Shown here: in pieces, positions 26,844 through 35,753 of the stretch
Layout: every line of letters starts with the position of its first letter
How positions within the stretch are numbered: position 1 is the stretch's first letter
Assembly: GCA_963923035.1 (NCBI GenBank)
Contig: CAWUKT010000020.1
Span: 1-64,000, forward strand
Length of the DNA stretch: 64,000 nt
Reading direction: 5' to 3'
DNA from: CAWUKT01 sp963923035
Lineage (GTDB): Bacteria; Bacteroidota; Bacteroidia; J057; JADKCL01
Made by a program: the position numbers and the translations under genes
Notes under the pieces: generated by a model
Told to the model about the DNA's origin: nothing
The model's input: the letters and a program-made list of their open reading frames with translations, nothing else
The model's database searches: none

Positions 26844-27752
26844 ATGGAAGCAGCCCAAGTAACCCAGATTCTCAATGGCATGGCCGTCGGCCTGGCCCAA
26901 CCTCCCCGCTCTCCCCTTCTCCGCAAACCCGATGACTACGGGCTTGCGTACGAGGAGGTCGAGATTCCCACGCCCGACGGATTGACCCTCAAAGCATGGT
27001 TCATCCCCGCCGACTCGAACAAACTCATTGTCCACAACCACTTCTCTCCGGCCAACCACTACGGATTTCCGGGACACCTGCCCGGGGGCGAAGCGTTTGG
27101 CGGGTTCGAGGTCAATTTCCTCCCCAAATACCAGGCCCTCCACAACGCGGGCTACAATGTCCTCGCCTACGACATCCGCAACCACGGCGAGAGCGATGCC
27201 TCCGCCAATGAGCTGTGTGGCGTAGGCTATTGGGAGTGGCAGGACGTGATCGGATCGCTGCAATTCGCACGGTCCTGGGAGAAAACGGCGGGCATGGACA
27301 TCGGTTTGCAGAGCATGTGCATGGGGGCGAACGCCACCCTGCGGGCGATGGAGAAGCAGCCGGAGGCCTTTGCCGACATCAAGTGCTGGATCCTGATCCA
27401 ACCCCTTCACGGGCAGACCTGCATTGAGCGGTATTCTGAGCGGTTGGGGCTCGACGTGGCGGCGAGCATCGAGGAATTCGCCCCGATCAACAAGGCCTTG
27501 ACGGGCCTAACCTTTGAAGACCACAACATGCGGCCCCTGATTCAGCATGTCCACCTGCCCACCCTGATGCTTCAGGTCCGAAACGACCAGGTCTCCCGGG
27601 CCTCCGACGCCCAGGAAATGTATGACCTGCTGGATGTTCCGGCCAAGGACATGATTTGGGTGGAAGATACCCCCTGGCGATTCCACGGCTACACGTATTT
27701 TTCGGAGCATCCCGAGCGGATGGTGGAATGGTACGACACTTATATGAACTGA
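26844..27752 (+). CDS. Alpha/beta hydrolase, Cys-nucleophile type, intact triad
   Basis: 302 residues, paralogous to the preceding gene throughout (shared YDIRNHGES, SMCMGANA, YF..HPERMVEWYD). The nucleophile elbow LQSMCMGAN gives Cys159, the acid is probably Asp248 (QVRNDQV) and the base His281 (WRFHGYTYF), so the Cys-Asp-His set resembles dienelactone hydrolases. A cytosolic ester, lactone or thioester hydrolase is likely; the substrate is unknown. It may work with, or as a heteromer of, its histidine-less neighbour. Confidence 0.87.
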   Translation: MEAAQVTQILNGMAVGLAQPPRSPLLRKPDDYGLAYEEVEIPTPDGLTLKAWFIPADSNKLIVHNHFSPANHYGFPGHLPGGEAFGGFEVNFLPKYQALHNAGYNVLAYDIRNHGESDASANELCGVGYWEWQDVIGSLQFARSWEKTAGMDIGLQSMCMGANATLRAMEKQPEAFADIKCWILIQPLHGQTCIERYSERLGLDVAASIEEFAPINKALTGLTFEDHNMRPLIQHVHLPTLMLQVRNDQVSRASDAQEMYDLLDVPAKDMIWVEDTPWRFHGYTYFSEHPERMVEWYDTYMN

Positions 27753-27770
27753 CCCCGTCAGTTGGTACGC

Positions 27771-28271
27771 ATGAAGAAAATGATCACGAAATTGAGCATT
27801 GCAGCACTGGTACTCGTATCGGTGCTGCTCATCTTGTACCTGTTGGGTAGGAAATCAGTGCATACCGAGGTGTCCATCCCAGCCTCCCCCAAAGCTGTTT
27901 GGGCCGTCTTGACGGATTTTTCCACTGTTTCGGAGTGGAATGAAGTGCTGGTACCGGTGGAAGGGGAATTGGAAGTGGGAAATGAAATCACTTACCAGTT
28001 TTTTCAGGAGCCCGAGGGGGAAGCCACGGAGATGACGGCCCGGGTGGAGGAGTTGGAGACGGAACAATTGATTCGCCAGTCCGGGGGGATGACCGGAATC
28101 CTGACCTTCAACCACCAGTACCAATTGGAAGCGGAGGGGATCGGAACCCGGGTGACCATCCACGAGGAGTACCGGGGGATCATGGTTCCCTTTTGGAATC
28201 CAGATCCGGTTGAAAAAGCCTACGGAAGATTGTTAAATTCACTGAAGCGCCGGGTAACTGAATTGAAATAG
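27771..28271 (+). CDS. Membrane-anchored SRPBCC (START-like) family protein
   Basis: 166 residues from the ATG at 27771. One N-terminal transmembrane helix (LSIAALVLVSVLLILYLLG) is followed by a SRPBCC domain: VHTEVSIPASPKAVWAVLTDF, WNEVLVPVEGELEVGNEI and the C-terminal amphipathic helix PVEKAYGRLLNSLKRRV. The fold forms a deep pocket for hydrophobic ligands, and the family includes polyketide cyclases and lipid carriers. It is 18 nt after the second hydrolase and 4 nt before the AraC regulator, so it belongs to the same unit. A hydrophobic substrate for the hydrolases would fit, as inference. Confidence 0.85.
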   Translation: MKKMITKLSIAALVLVSVLLILYLLGRKSVHTEVSIPASPKAVWAVLTDFSTVSEWNEVLVPVEGELEVGNEITYQFFQEPEGEATEMTARVEELETEQLIRQSGGMTGILTFNHQYQLEAEGIGTRVTIHEEYRGIMVPFWNPDPVEKAYGRLLNSLKRRVTELK

Positions 28272-28275
28272 CACC

Positions 28276-29220
28276 ATGAACCTTATCAACAAGTCCCACG
28301 ACCGGGAGCAAAACGAGAAAAGCCTGCGGATCACGTCCATCAGCCAGGTCCATGAGTTTTTCGGACTAGGCAAGCCCCGGCACCCCTTGGTCTCCGTGCT
28401 TCCGATCACGGACGCCATGACCAACTTCGAATACGGCGACCGGACCTACTTGTTTGACCTCTATCAGATCAGTTTGAAGCTGGGCATCCGGGGTTCCATC
28501 ACCTACGGGCGGAATACCTACGATTTTCAGGACGGGACCATGGTATTTACCCGCCCCGGCCAGTCCTTGAAGATTGAAACCGGCGAAGATTACTCCGGAA
28601 GTTCCGGCTGGACGATGATCTTTCATCCCGACCTGATCCGCAAGTCGGAACTGGGCAAGCACATGGATCGGTACAGCTTTTTCTCCTACGAAGTCAGCGA
28701 AGCCCTCCACCTGTCCGAAGAGGAACAGATGACCCTGACCGACCAGGTCAAAAAGGTGGAGAAGGAGTACCAGCAGAACATCGATCGGCACAGCCAGGAA
28801 CTGATCATTTCCAATATCAAGCTGATCCTCGATTATTGTACCCGTTACTACGACCGCCAGTTCTATACCCGCACCAACCTCAACCAGGACCATGTCTCCA
28901 GGTTTGAGAGCCTTTTGCGGGGTTATTACCAATCCGAAAAGCCCCAGGAACTGGGGCTCCCGACGGTGAAGTACTGCGGAACTGAGATGGGCATGTCGCC
29001 CCATTACCTGAGCGACCTGCTCCGAAAGGAAACCGGCCGTTCTGCGATGGACCACATCCACCATTTCCTCATTGAACGCGCCAAAAGCCAATTGGTCCAG
29101 ACCAGGGGCTCGATCAGCGAGGTCGCCTACCAGCTCGGCTTTGATTACCCCAGCCACTTCAGCAAACTCTTCAAAGCCAAGACCGGCATGAGCCCCGGCA
29201 ACTTCCGCAAAGCCAATTGA
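28276..29220 (+). CDS. AraC-family transcriptional regulator
   Basis: 314 residues. The N-terminal about 200 residues form the ligand-sensing half (cupin-like strands, DFQDGTMVFTRPGQSLKI), and the last 100 are the AraC/XylS double helix-turn-helix: EMGMSPHYLSDLLRKETG, then SISEVAYQLGFDYPSHFSKLFKAKTGMSPGNFRK. Such proteins usually activate neighbouring genes when bound to a small molecule. It starts 4 nt after the SRPBCC gene and probably controls this hydrolase operon. The direct repeat at 25864-25897 is a candidate binding site. Confidence 0.94.
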   Translation: MNLINKSHDREQNEKSLRITSISQVHEFFGLGKPRHPLVSVLPITDAMTNFEYGDRTYLFDLYQISLKLGIRGSITYGRNTYDFQDGTMVFTRPGQSLKIETGEDYSGSSGWTMIFHPDLIRKSELGKHMDRYSFFSYEVSEALHLSEEEQMTLTDQVKKVEKEYQQNIDRHSQELIISNIKLILDYCTRYYDRQFYTRTNLNQDHVSRFESLLRGYYQSEKPQELGLPTVKYCGTEMGMSPHYLSDLLRKETGRSAMDHIHHFLIERAKSQLVQTRGSISEVAYQLGFDYPSHFSKLFKAKTGMSPGNFRKAN

Positions 29221-29254
29221 GCCTCCGGACTTCCCCATCTGACCCTCACCCTCA

Positions 29255-29332
29255 AAATTGGCCCATCTGCACATTGACCCCACTTCCATACTCCCCCCTT
29301 CTCGAAATTTGCACGTCTGCACATTGACCCCA
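29255..29332 (+). repeat. Two 28-nt direct repeats 50 bp apart
   Basis: AAATTGGCCCATCTGCACATTGACCCCA (29255-29282) recurs as AAATTTGCACGTCTGCACATTGACCCCA (29305-29332), differing at three positions. Shorter relatives AATTTGCACATT and AATTGGCACATT occur at 31341 and 31366, and CAAATTGGCCCATT near 25839. The 206-bp gap between the AraC and oxidoreductase genes holds nothing else recognised apart from a C/T-rich leader. Confidence 0.7.
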
Positions 29333-29426
29333 TTTTCCCATTTCCCGACCTCCCACTTTTTTCATAAATTATAACCAGTTCCTCTCCGGAGCGCTTTAGG
29401 CTTTCATTATTTCAATCTTTTACGTG

Positions 29427-31268
29427 ATGTTTAAACTTGACAATCCCCTGACGTTCATCGAACGGAATTCGAAGACTGGCAAACTCGTCCTGCGCAGCCA
29501 CGAGATCGACAAATTTGGCAAATTGGATCCCAAGGGCCACAAGCAGGACCTTTCCAAAGACAATTACAAGGTCCCGGCGAAGGGGCTGGAGGTGGTCATC
29601 CTCGGCGCGGGTGTGGGCGGCATGACCTTGGCCTACGAACTGTTGAAGCTGAACAAGGAGGCGGACAAAAAAATCAAGGTGACCATCCTCGAGGCCAGTG
29701 ACCACCCGGGCGGCCGTTCCCTCACCCTCCGGCCCAAAAAGGCCACCGGGGGCAAGCTCCCCTACCAATTCACCGAGCACATCCAGTTTGAGAATGGCAA
29801 ACAGGCCACGGTCACCCAGGAATGCGGCTTCAAGTCGGAAAAGGGCGTGGACGAAATCCCCTACCTCAATGCGGGGCCGGGCCGGATCCCATCGTTTCAC
29901 CTGAACATGCTCAAGCTCTGCAAGGAGCTCAAGGTCGCCCTGGAGGTCTACATCATGGAAACCCGGTCCAATCTGGTGTGGACCGAGGAAGGACTTCCCG
30001 CCCACCTGGGCGTGAACCGGCAGGTCGCCAACGACATCCGTGGCTATATCGCCGAGCGCCTCCACAACATTGTGTCGATGGAAAATGGCGACAGCGGCTT
30101 CTCAGACCCGGAAACCAAGGACAATTACCTCAGCCTCCTCCGCTATTTCGGGGCCCTGGAAACGCTGACCAAGTCCGACGAGACGCCCGTCCTCGCCAAG
30201 TACCGCGGCTCCCAGCGGGCCGGCTACAAGGAATTCCCCAACCTCTACAATGCCGGTGAGATCTACGATCCGGTCGAACTCGAGGCCCTCGTCAATGCCC
30301 AGCTCTGGAAGCGGTCCTTTTACCAGGCCGAAGATTTTGAGTGGCAGACCACTTCCTTCCAACCGGTGGGCGGCATGGATGAGATTCACATTGCGCTGCG
30401 GGAGCATATTGATGACATGAGTAAGGGCAACAGTCCGCTCAAAGTCAACAGCCCCGCCACCAAGGTCCGCCGCAAGGGCAATAAATGGGAGGTCGAGTAC
30501 CAATCGAAGGAGGGGGGCAAAGAAGGCCCCAAGGTCATCACGGCGGACTTTGTCATCGCCAATATGCCCATGAAACTGGCCCACGGCCTCGTGGAAGAGG
30601 AGGATTTCAACAAGCTGTTTTGGAGTGACCTCAGCCAGGTCGCCAACAACGACAAGTTCCTCGAACCGACCTGCAAGGTGGGCTGGCAAGCCGACCGCAA
30701 GCTCTGGCAAGAGGACACCTACCACAACCGGGTGCCCATTTTCGGCGGCATTTCGCGCATCGAGCATCCCATGACCCAGATGTGGTACCCTTCTTCCGGC
30801 TTCCACCACGATACCGGAGTCCTAACCGGCGCCTACAATTATACGGAGCAGGCGGAGCGGTGGGGGAAAATGCGCCCCGAGGAGCGGATTGAGGAGGCCC
30901 GGGAGGGCGCTTCCCTGTTGCACAACGACAACTTCGGGCGGAACCTCTACGCGGGCATCAGTATCGCGTGGCAAAACATCCCCACCCAATTGGGGGGCTG
31001 GACCAATTGGAAGGCGCTGGAAAGCGGCATCCAACGGGCGGGCGACCGCACGGCGGTCGAAATCCTGAACAACCTCCGCAAAGGTGACAAGGGCTTTATG
31101 ATCATCGGTGATCAGGTCAGCTTCCTGCCCGGCTGGCAGGAAGGCGCGGTCCAATCCGCCCTCGAGGTCTTCGCCGTCATCGCCGGCGTCCCCGGCTATG
31201 TCATGCCCGAAGTCACCGAAGTCCCCGACACCGTCAAACTCGTCCAGGGACACCTCTACGTCTCCTGA
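29427..31268 (+). CDS. FAD-dependent amine-oxidase-like oxidoreductase
   Basis: 613 residues from the ATG at 29427. A Rossmann dinucleotide-binding motif lies near residue 54 (VVILGAGVGGMTLAYELL), followed by the ribose-binding ILEASDHPGGRSLTLRP typical of flavin amine oxidases and phytoene-desaturase relatives. A GG-type motif follows at RNLYAGISIAWQN..., and the C-terminal FAD-contact region is KGFMIIGDQVSFLPGWQEGAVQSAL, with the conserved Trp-Gln-Glu-Gly-Ala. No signal peptide is seen. It oxidises an amine, amino acid or related substrate; the exact one is unknown. A strong terminator follows. Confidence 0.9.
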   Translation: MFKLDNPLTFIERNSKTGKLVLRSHEIDKFGKLDPKGHKQDLSKDNYKVPAKGLEVVILGAGVGGMTLAYELLKLNKEADKKIKVTILEASDHPGGRSLTLRPKKATGGKLPYQFTEHIQFENGKQATVTQECGFKSEKGVDEIPYLNAGPGRIPSFHLNMLKLCKELKVALEVYIMETRSNLVWTEEGLPAHLGVNRQVANDIRGYIAERLHNIVSMENGDSGFSDPETKDNYLSLLRYFGALETLTKSDETPVLAKYRGSQRAGYKEFPNLYNAGEIYDPVELEALVNAQLWKRSFYQAEDFEWQTTSFQPVGGMDEIHIALREHIDDMSKGNSPLKVNSPATKVRRKGNKWEVEYQSKEGGKEGPKVITADFVIANMPMKLAHGLVEEEDFNKLFWSDLSQVANNDKFLEPTCKVGWQADRKLWQEDTYHNRVPIFGGISRIEHPMTQMWYPSSGFHHDTGVLTGAYNYTEQAERWGKMRPEERIEEAREGASLLHNDNFGRNLYAGISIAWQNIPTQLGGWTNWKALESGIQRAGDRTAVEILNNLRKGDKGFMIIGDQVSFLPGWQEGAVQSALEVFAVIAGVPGYVMPEVTEVPDTVKLVQGHLYVS

Positions 31269-31282
31269 CCCCACCCAAACAC

Positions 31283-31322
31283 AAAAAAGCCGGAAGAGCC
31301 ACTCCAGCACTTCCGGCTTTTT
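31283..31322. terminator. Bidirectional rho-independent terminator
   Basis: AAAAAGCCGGAAG ... CTTCCGGCTTTTT forms a perfect 13-bp stem with a 13-nt loop, with A runs on the left and T runs on the right. It lies between convergent genes, and can end both the oxidoreductase transcript and the minus-strand glycan operon. Confidence 0.92.
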
Positions 31323-31340
31323 CTAGTTTATTCTCCCTCT

Positions 31341-31377
31341 AATTTGCACATTCTCCCATTCCCCCAATTGGCACATT
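31341..31377 (+). repeat. Pair of AATTKGCACATT motifs 25 bp apart
   Basis: AATTTGCACATT (31341-31352) and AATTGGCACATT (31366-31377) repeat at half the 50-bp spacing of the longer repeats at 29255-29332, and share their core. Confidence 0.5.
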
Positions 31378-31379
31378 AA

Positions 31380-32813
31380 TCACTCAACGACTTTTACCAA
31401 CTCTCCCCCCTTATCCTCCAACGCCAAACCACCCGGCTGCAAGACCGACCAATCCCGATGGGGATTCAGGCCGTAATGGTCGTACCACTCGTCCACCTTC
31501 ATCGCAAAGGCCTGGTCCACCAGATCGAAGAATTCGGCTTCGTTCTGGGCGCAGATCTTGGCGATCTTCGAGTCAGCTACCGGGAAGACCGGCATATCCG
31601 TCGGGGCGTACACGCTTTTGTAGCCACAAAACAGGCGGTCCCAAATCACCGAAGAGAATACCGCCACGCCCACTTCGGCCTCCGCAAAGGCGGAAGCCGT
31701 GCGCACATTCGGGTCGGCGTATTCGATCCGGTCCGCGCCCCACATACCTTCATACAGGGCCCGCGCATCCGCAAACCGCTCGGGCGTCGTCCGCTCCACC
31801 GGGTGCGTGAACAACTTCACCTTCAGGTCCGGGCGGGCCTTGATATAGGCCGTCAGGTATTCGAAAAAGCGATCCGAGGCATTGTAATAGCCAAAGCCCT
31901 GGTCGACGTCCCCCCGTTTTTTCCGAATCCAGCCCCCCGCCGTATAGATCGCCAGGGTGCCCTTCTTCGCGGGCGGATGTTCCCGGTATTGGTCGATGTG
32001 CAGAAAGGTCTGCTCCGGAATGTACAAGCGGTAGCGGTCCGTGATCATGTCCCGCTGGAACTTCTTCCACTCGTCCAATTGATAGGGATGGCAATAGATA
32101 ATCTCGTCCCCCACAATCGCGTGGTTGTGGCAGCCCAAGGGCGTTTCCGAGGAGAATTTGCGGACGTAAAGGCCGCTTTTCATCAAGACGAGCCCGGTGA
32201 AATTGGAATCCTTCTCGAAGATGCAGAAGTAGGACACCCGCTCCACCCGGCGGTGCTTCATCAGGACCAGCAGGTTATAGGCCAATCCCAATTCGATGCC
32301 ATAGGACAGGATCCGCGCCCGCCATTTCCCCACGAACCCGAACAGTACCAGCGGCGGCAGGGCCACGGTCAGGACCATCCAGGTCAGCCAAAAGCGGTGC
32401 CAGCCATTGACGCCGTACCAGAGCCGCCCCGTCGAAACGAGGAATTCGGGTTGGGCTTTGAGGAAAAAGCCCACATAATTCCGGCGGACTTCCGCCGAGC
32501 GTTCGGTCCCCTCGTAGATGGCTTCGCCCGGCGTTCCACCGAATTCGGTGACATTGACGCCAGTGGACCAGGCGTTTTTGAGGCTGCCGAGCAGGAAGCG
32601 GATGCTCCCCATGTAGGTGCGCGGGTGCAGCAGGAGGCTGTTCCGGTAGGCCAGGTCATGCCCCGCCTGGTACATGCGCTTGCCCAGGGCCCGCAGGCCA
32701 AGGAACCGCATCCACAGGGCCGTCCGCATCAGGAAGGGCACTTTGATCGCGTACCAAAAGACCTCCCAGGCCACTGACTTGGGGGGACGGGGAGATGATG
32801 GGGATGGATTCAA
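31380..32813 (-). CDS. Unrecognised membrane-associated protein, possible GT-B-like glycan enzyme
   Basis: 477 residues from a TTG at 32813; the start is uncertain because no ATG occurs before FLMRTALWM. Two hydrophobic segments lie near 135-190 (WLTWMVLTVALPPLVLFGFVG, IELGLAYNLLVLM). The C-terminal half has a Rossmann-like look, with GTLAIYTAGGWIRKK, LKVKLFTHPVERTT and AEAEVGVAVFSSVIWDRLFCGYKSVYAP, resembling the donor half of capsule-type GT-B enzymes. It is the last gene of a unit with a formyltransferase and a polysaccharide deacetylase, which supports a role in surface-glycan synthesis. No family is claimed. Confidence 0.65.
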   Translation of the reverse strand: MNPSPSSPRPPKSVAWEVFWYAIKVPFLMRTALWMRFLGLRALGKRMYQAGHDLAYRNSLLLHPRTYMGSIRFLLGSLKNAWSTGVNVTEFGGTPGEAIYEGTERSAEVRRNYVGFFLKAQPEFLVSTGRLWYGVNGWHRFWLTWMVLTVALPPLVLFGFVGKWRARILSYGIELGLAYNLLVLMKHRRVERVSYFCIFEKDSNFTGLVLMKSGLYVRKFSSETPLGCHNHAIVGDEIIYCHPYQLDEWKKFQRDMITDRYRLYIPEQTFLHIDQYREHPPAKKGTLAIYTAGGWIRKKRGDVDQGFGYYNASDRFFEYLTAYIKARPDLKVKLFTHPVERTTPERFADARALYEGMWGADRIEYADPNVRTASAFAEAEVGVAVFSSVIWDRLFCGYKSVYAPTDMPVFPVADSKIAKICAQNEAEFFDLVDQAFAMKVDEWYDHYGLNPHRDWSVLQPGGLALEDKGGELVKVVE

Positions 32814-32827
32814 GGAGAACGGACGGT

Positions 32828-33619
32828 TTAGTGGATAAATGGATGCAGGAACTTCGAGGTGTCGAGGTTCGCCAGGGCCGCTTCAATGGCGGCGGCATCG
32901 GGCAGTTTACCAAGGTAATCTGCCGCGACCTCGTCCGTGAAATCCGCGTTGCGGGTATAGCTCAATTCCAGGCCCTTGTCCTGCTTCTGGGGTACAAAGT
33001 TGTGGATGGAGCCGTCGGAAAGGTACTCGATCAGGCCGAGGTGGGCCGATTTCACGGCGCGCATGCCCAAGTCGAAGGCACGCTCGGTGGCCGTGGGCAG
33101 GGCGTGGAACAACATGTCACCGGAGTCCAGGCCTTTGGACAGCAGGTGGATCGTCGCTCCAACCAGATCGAGGTTGCCCTGGTAGGCCGCCCAGAAGTTG
33201 CAGGAGCTGCCGCGGTAGTAAGGAGAAACGCCCATGTGGATGTTCAGGGCTTTGTTTTCCACCAGAAAATCAATCAGCGGCTCTCGGATATAGCTCGCTC
33301 CAAAGACGATGTACTGGTCGGATTCCAGCACCGGCTTCAGCACCTCCATCGACAGCTTGGGCAGGTCGCCCAGCTTCATGACCAGCGGGTGGACATTGCC
33401 GGGAAGCGGCGAAATATGGCCGAAGATGCGTTGTTCGGAGTCGATCACATGGGAAAAATATTCCTGCATGACCGGCGTCTTCTTGAAGAAGTCGGCCCGC
33501 TGGCCGGGAAAGACCGTATTCACCTCCATGACCGCGTAGACCTTGTCCGCGATGGTCGCGAGGTCCTTGATCAGGGAGAGGTGGCGGGGTTGGTTGCTGG
33601 TGAAAACCGTGATGATCAT
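32828..33619 (-). CDS. Formyltransferase-family protein (sugar N-formyltransferase-like)
   Basis: 263 residues. The core matches the formyltransferase fold used by PurN, Fmt and sugar N-formyltransferases: NIHMGVSPYYRGSSCNFWA gives Asn126 and His128, and GATIHLLSKGLDSGDML gives Asp165, the three catalytic residues. The N-terminus MIITVFTSNQPRHLSLI is the usual first strand. It lacks the C-terminal tRNA-binding domain of Fmt. Between a polysaccharide deacetylase (1-nt gap upstream) and a putative glycan enzyme, it most likely formylates an amino sugar with formyl-tetrahydrofolate as donor, as inference. Confidence 0.88.
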   Translation of the reverse strand: MIITVFTSNQPRHLSLIKDLATIADKVYAVMEVNTVFPGQRADFFKKTPVMQEYFSHVIDSEQRIFGHISPLPGNVHPLVMKLGDLPKLSMEVLKPVLESDQYIVFGASYIREPLIDFLVENKALNIHMGVSPYYRGSSCNFWAAYQGNLDLVGATIHLLSKGLDSGDMLFHALPTATERAFDLGMRAVKSAHLGLIEYLSDGSIHNFVPQKQDKGLELSYTRNADFTDEVAADYLGKLPDAAAIEAALANLDTSKFLHPFIH

Positions 33620-33620
33620 C

Positions 33621-34580
33621 TTATGCGTGGTTCATTTCTTTCAACAATAGCGCGTGGTCCAACCGGGGATATTCCCAGGCCGAATCGTAGCCGGGGTCCA
33701 TGTTCGCGCGAAAAGCCGTCGTGACGCCGAGTTTCTGCATGACCGCGACGGTATCGGCATTGTACGAATTGCAGGGGTGGCTGGCCGAAGTGGGGGCATT
33801 TCCCAGGACCTCCCGCAGGATCTCGTAGTTTTTTCCGTACTCCATTTCCTGTCCCCCCCGGTCCAGTGCATTCAGCCGCGTCGGATGGGTATGGCTGTGC
33901 AGGCCGATCACATGGCCCTTTTCCTGCAAGTCCTTCAATTCGTCCGCCCCACTCCACAGGATTTTTCCCAGCTCCACCACATCCAAATCCGAAGTGGCCA
34001 CCATGGCGTCCATCACATCGTAGTAGCGCTCCGGCCCGAGAATCTGGTCCCGGATATAGCGGAAGATGCGGTCTTCATCCGAGTAGAAAGGAAAAGAAGC
34101 GAGGAATACATTCAGGTCCAGGTCGGGGAGTTTTTCATCGACGAGGGCCTGGTGGGGGGTGGCGGAAAGGGCGGAATGAAAAGCCGTGTAGAAGTCGTTG
34201 ATGTGGGGAAAACGGGTGGAACGGAAATAGCGGTAAATCTCCAAACGCTCCAGGACGCCGGTCAAGGGGGAAGTATAGACAAACCAAAACGCGCCCAAGC
34301 CGTGGTGCTCCAGAACCGGCCCGGCAATTTCGTACTGGCAGAGCAGGTTGTCGTCGAAGGTAATGCAAATGTCCCGCTCGTGGAGCTGGCCCTGTTCCGC
34401 TTTGGACTGCCACTCGGGGGCCGTCAGCAGGCGGTAACGCGCTTGTAACCAGCGGATCATGTCGTCGAATTGATCGCCGGTAATGCTCCCCTGACCGACG
34501 GGATGCTTCCCGTCGTCGTGGAAATGGTGGAACATGATGCCGTGGGCGCGTGTACGTAAGGACATTCCTTTTCCGGTCAT
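33621..34580 (-). CDS. Polysaccharide deacetylase (NodB-type)
   Basis: 319 residues from the ATG at 34580; a second ATG at 34565 follows a GGAAAAGGA stretch and is a good alternative. NodB motif 1 is ICITFDDNLLCQY, with the catalytic Asp followed by the metal-binding Asp; motif 2 is HSHTHPTRL; HPCNSYN lies near the later motifs. These enzymes remove N-acetyl groups from amino sugars. No signal peptide is seen, so a cytosolic sugar or lipid-linked substrate is likely. Deacetylation followed by the neighbouring formyltransferase would give an N-formyl amino sugar. Confidence 0.87.
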   Translation of the reverse strand: MTGKGMSLRTRAHGIMFHHFHDDGKHPVGQGSITGDQFDDMIRWLQARYRLLTAPEWQSKAEQGQLHERDICITFDDNLLCQYEIAGPVLEHHGLGAFWFVYTSPLTGVLERLEIYRYFRSTRFPHINDFYTAFHSALSATPHQALVDEKLPDLDLNVFLASFPFYSDEDRIFRYIRDQILGPERYYDVMDAMVATSDLDVVELGKILWSGADELKDLQEKGHVIGLHSHTHPTRLNALDRGGQEMEYGKNYEILREVLGNAPTSASHPCNSYNADTVAVMQKLGVTTAFRANMDPGYDSAWEYPRLDHALLLKEMNHA

Positions 34581-34763
34581 GGATGAAGCAGTGCTTTCTC
34601 GTTTTCCGACGCCAAATATACGCCGATCCCAGCGAATGACCAGCCCCCGCCCGGATTTCGGGAACGTCCGCCCTGGGACATCCTCCATTCTCCGTCATTC
34701 TTCCTCCTTCCAATTGTCAAAGCCTGAACATTTCCCCCTTGCATCCGGCTGTATTTTAGGAAC

Positions 34764-35753
34764 ATGCAACGGGTCTTCACATTCAGCTGGTGGCTAATGC
34801 TGCTCCTCTGGGCGCCTGAGCTTCCGGGCCAGGGCTGCTGCTCGGGGGGCGTTCCCGTTTCCGGCAACCTCGGCCTCCCGGCCGGCACGGGAGGCCTCTG
34901 GCAATTCCAGCTCTCGCTGGACCACAATTACCTGGACGCGCTCCTGACCGGCACCGAAGTCCTCGACGATGCGACCCGCCAGCGGACGACTTCGTCGTTG
35001 TTGCTGGAAGCCAGCTACGGCCTGTCGGACCGGTGGACGCTCAGCGGCCTGGTTAGCGGATTGCGGCAGACGCGCACCATTTCCGGCCCCAATGGCAGCA
35101 CCGACTTCACGGCCCACAGCGGCCTCGGCGATGCGATTTTCCTCGTCCGCTACAATTTCCTGGGCGATTCCACCCACCCCAACAGCGATCTGGTCCTGGG
35201 AACAGGACCCAAGTTCCCGCTGGGGCGCTCCGATGTTCGGGGCAGCAATGGCATTGTCTTGCCAGCGGACCTGCAACCCGGTACGGGTTCCTGGGATGCC
35301 ATGCTCTGGGGCCTGGTCCGGCATTCGGGCTGGATTCGGCCTACGATGACCTTCCTGGCCATTCCCAGTTTGCGGCTGGCCGGGACCAACCGCCGCTTCA
35401 ATGGCAGCCAATTGTACCGCTTCGGGCACGAGTTCCAGGTGAACGCCGGGGTCTCGGACCGGGTGGTGACCCGCTGGGCGATGGTCGATCCCTTTTTGAT
35501 GCTCCGCTGGCGGAGCACAACGCCCGACGAGGCCGAACGCCTCCCGGTATCCAATACCGGGGGCCATTGGTTGCACCTGTTGCCTGGCGTCACGGTCAGC
35601 CCCCGCCCCAATCTCAATGTCCGCCTCAACGGCGAAGTCCCCGTTTTCCGCCAACTGACCGGCACCCAACTCACGACCAGCTACCGCCTCACGGCCTCCG
35701 TGTATATTTCTATTCCGACTTCTTCCCGCATTTCTCCAACCCCGATCCCATGA
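34764..35753 (+). CDS. Outer-membrane beta-barrel protein
   Basis: 329 residues with a signal peptide (FSWWLMLLLWAPELPGQG). The rest is a series of amphipathic beta strands alternating with Gly/Asn turns (LLLEASYGLSDRWTLSGLVSG, DAIFLVRYNFLGD, RPTMTFLAIPSLRLAG, NLNVRLNGEVPVFRQL), as in the transporter-like barrels of the phenol-degradation MetA/omp family. Its stop overlaps the ATG of the DUF3179 lipoprotein gene as ATGA, so the two are translated together and may cooperate at the outer membrane. No substrate can be assigned. Confidence 0.78.
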   Translation: MQRVFTFSWWLMLLLWAPELPGQGCCSGGVPVSGNLGLPAGTGGLWQFQLSLDHNYLDALLTGTEVLDDATRQRTTSSLLLEASYGLSDRWTLSGLVSGLRQTRTISGPNGSTDFTAHSGLGDAIFLVRYNFLGDSTHPNSDLVLGTGPKFPLGRSDVRGSNGIVLPADLQPGTGSWDAMLWGLVRHSGWIRPTMTFLAIPSLRLAGTNRRFNGSQLYRFGHEFQVNAGVSDRVVTRWAMVDPFLMLRWRSTTPDEAERLPVSNTGGHWLHLLPGVTVSPRPNLNVRLNGEVPVFRQLTGTQLTTSYRLTASVYISIPTSSRISPTPIP

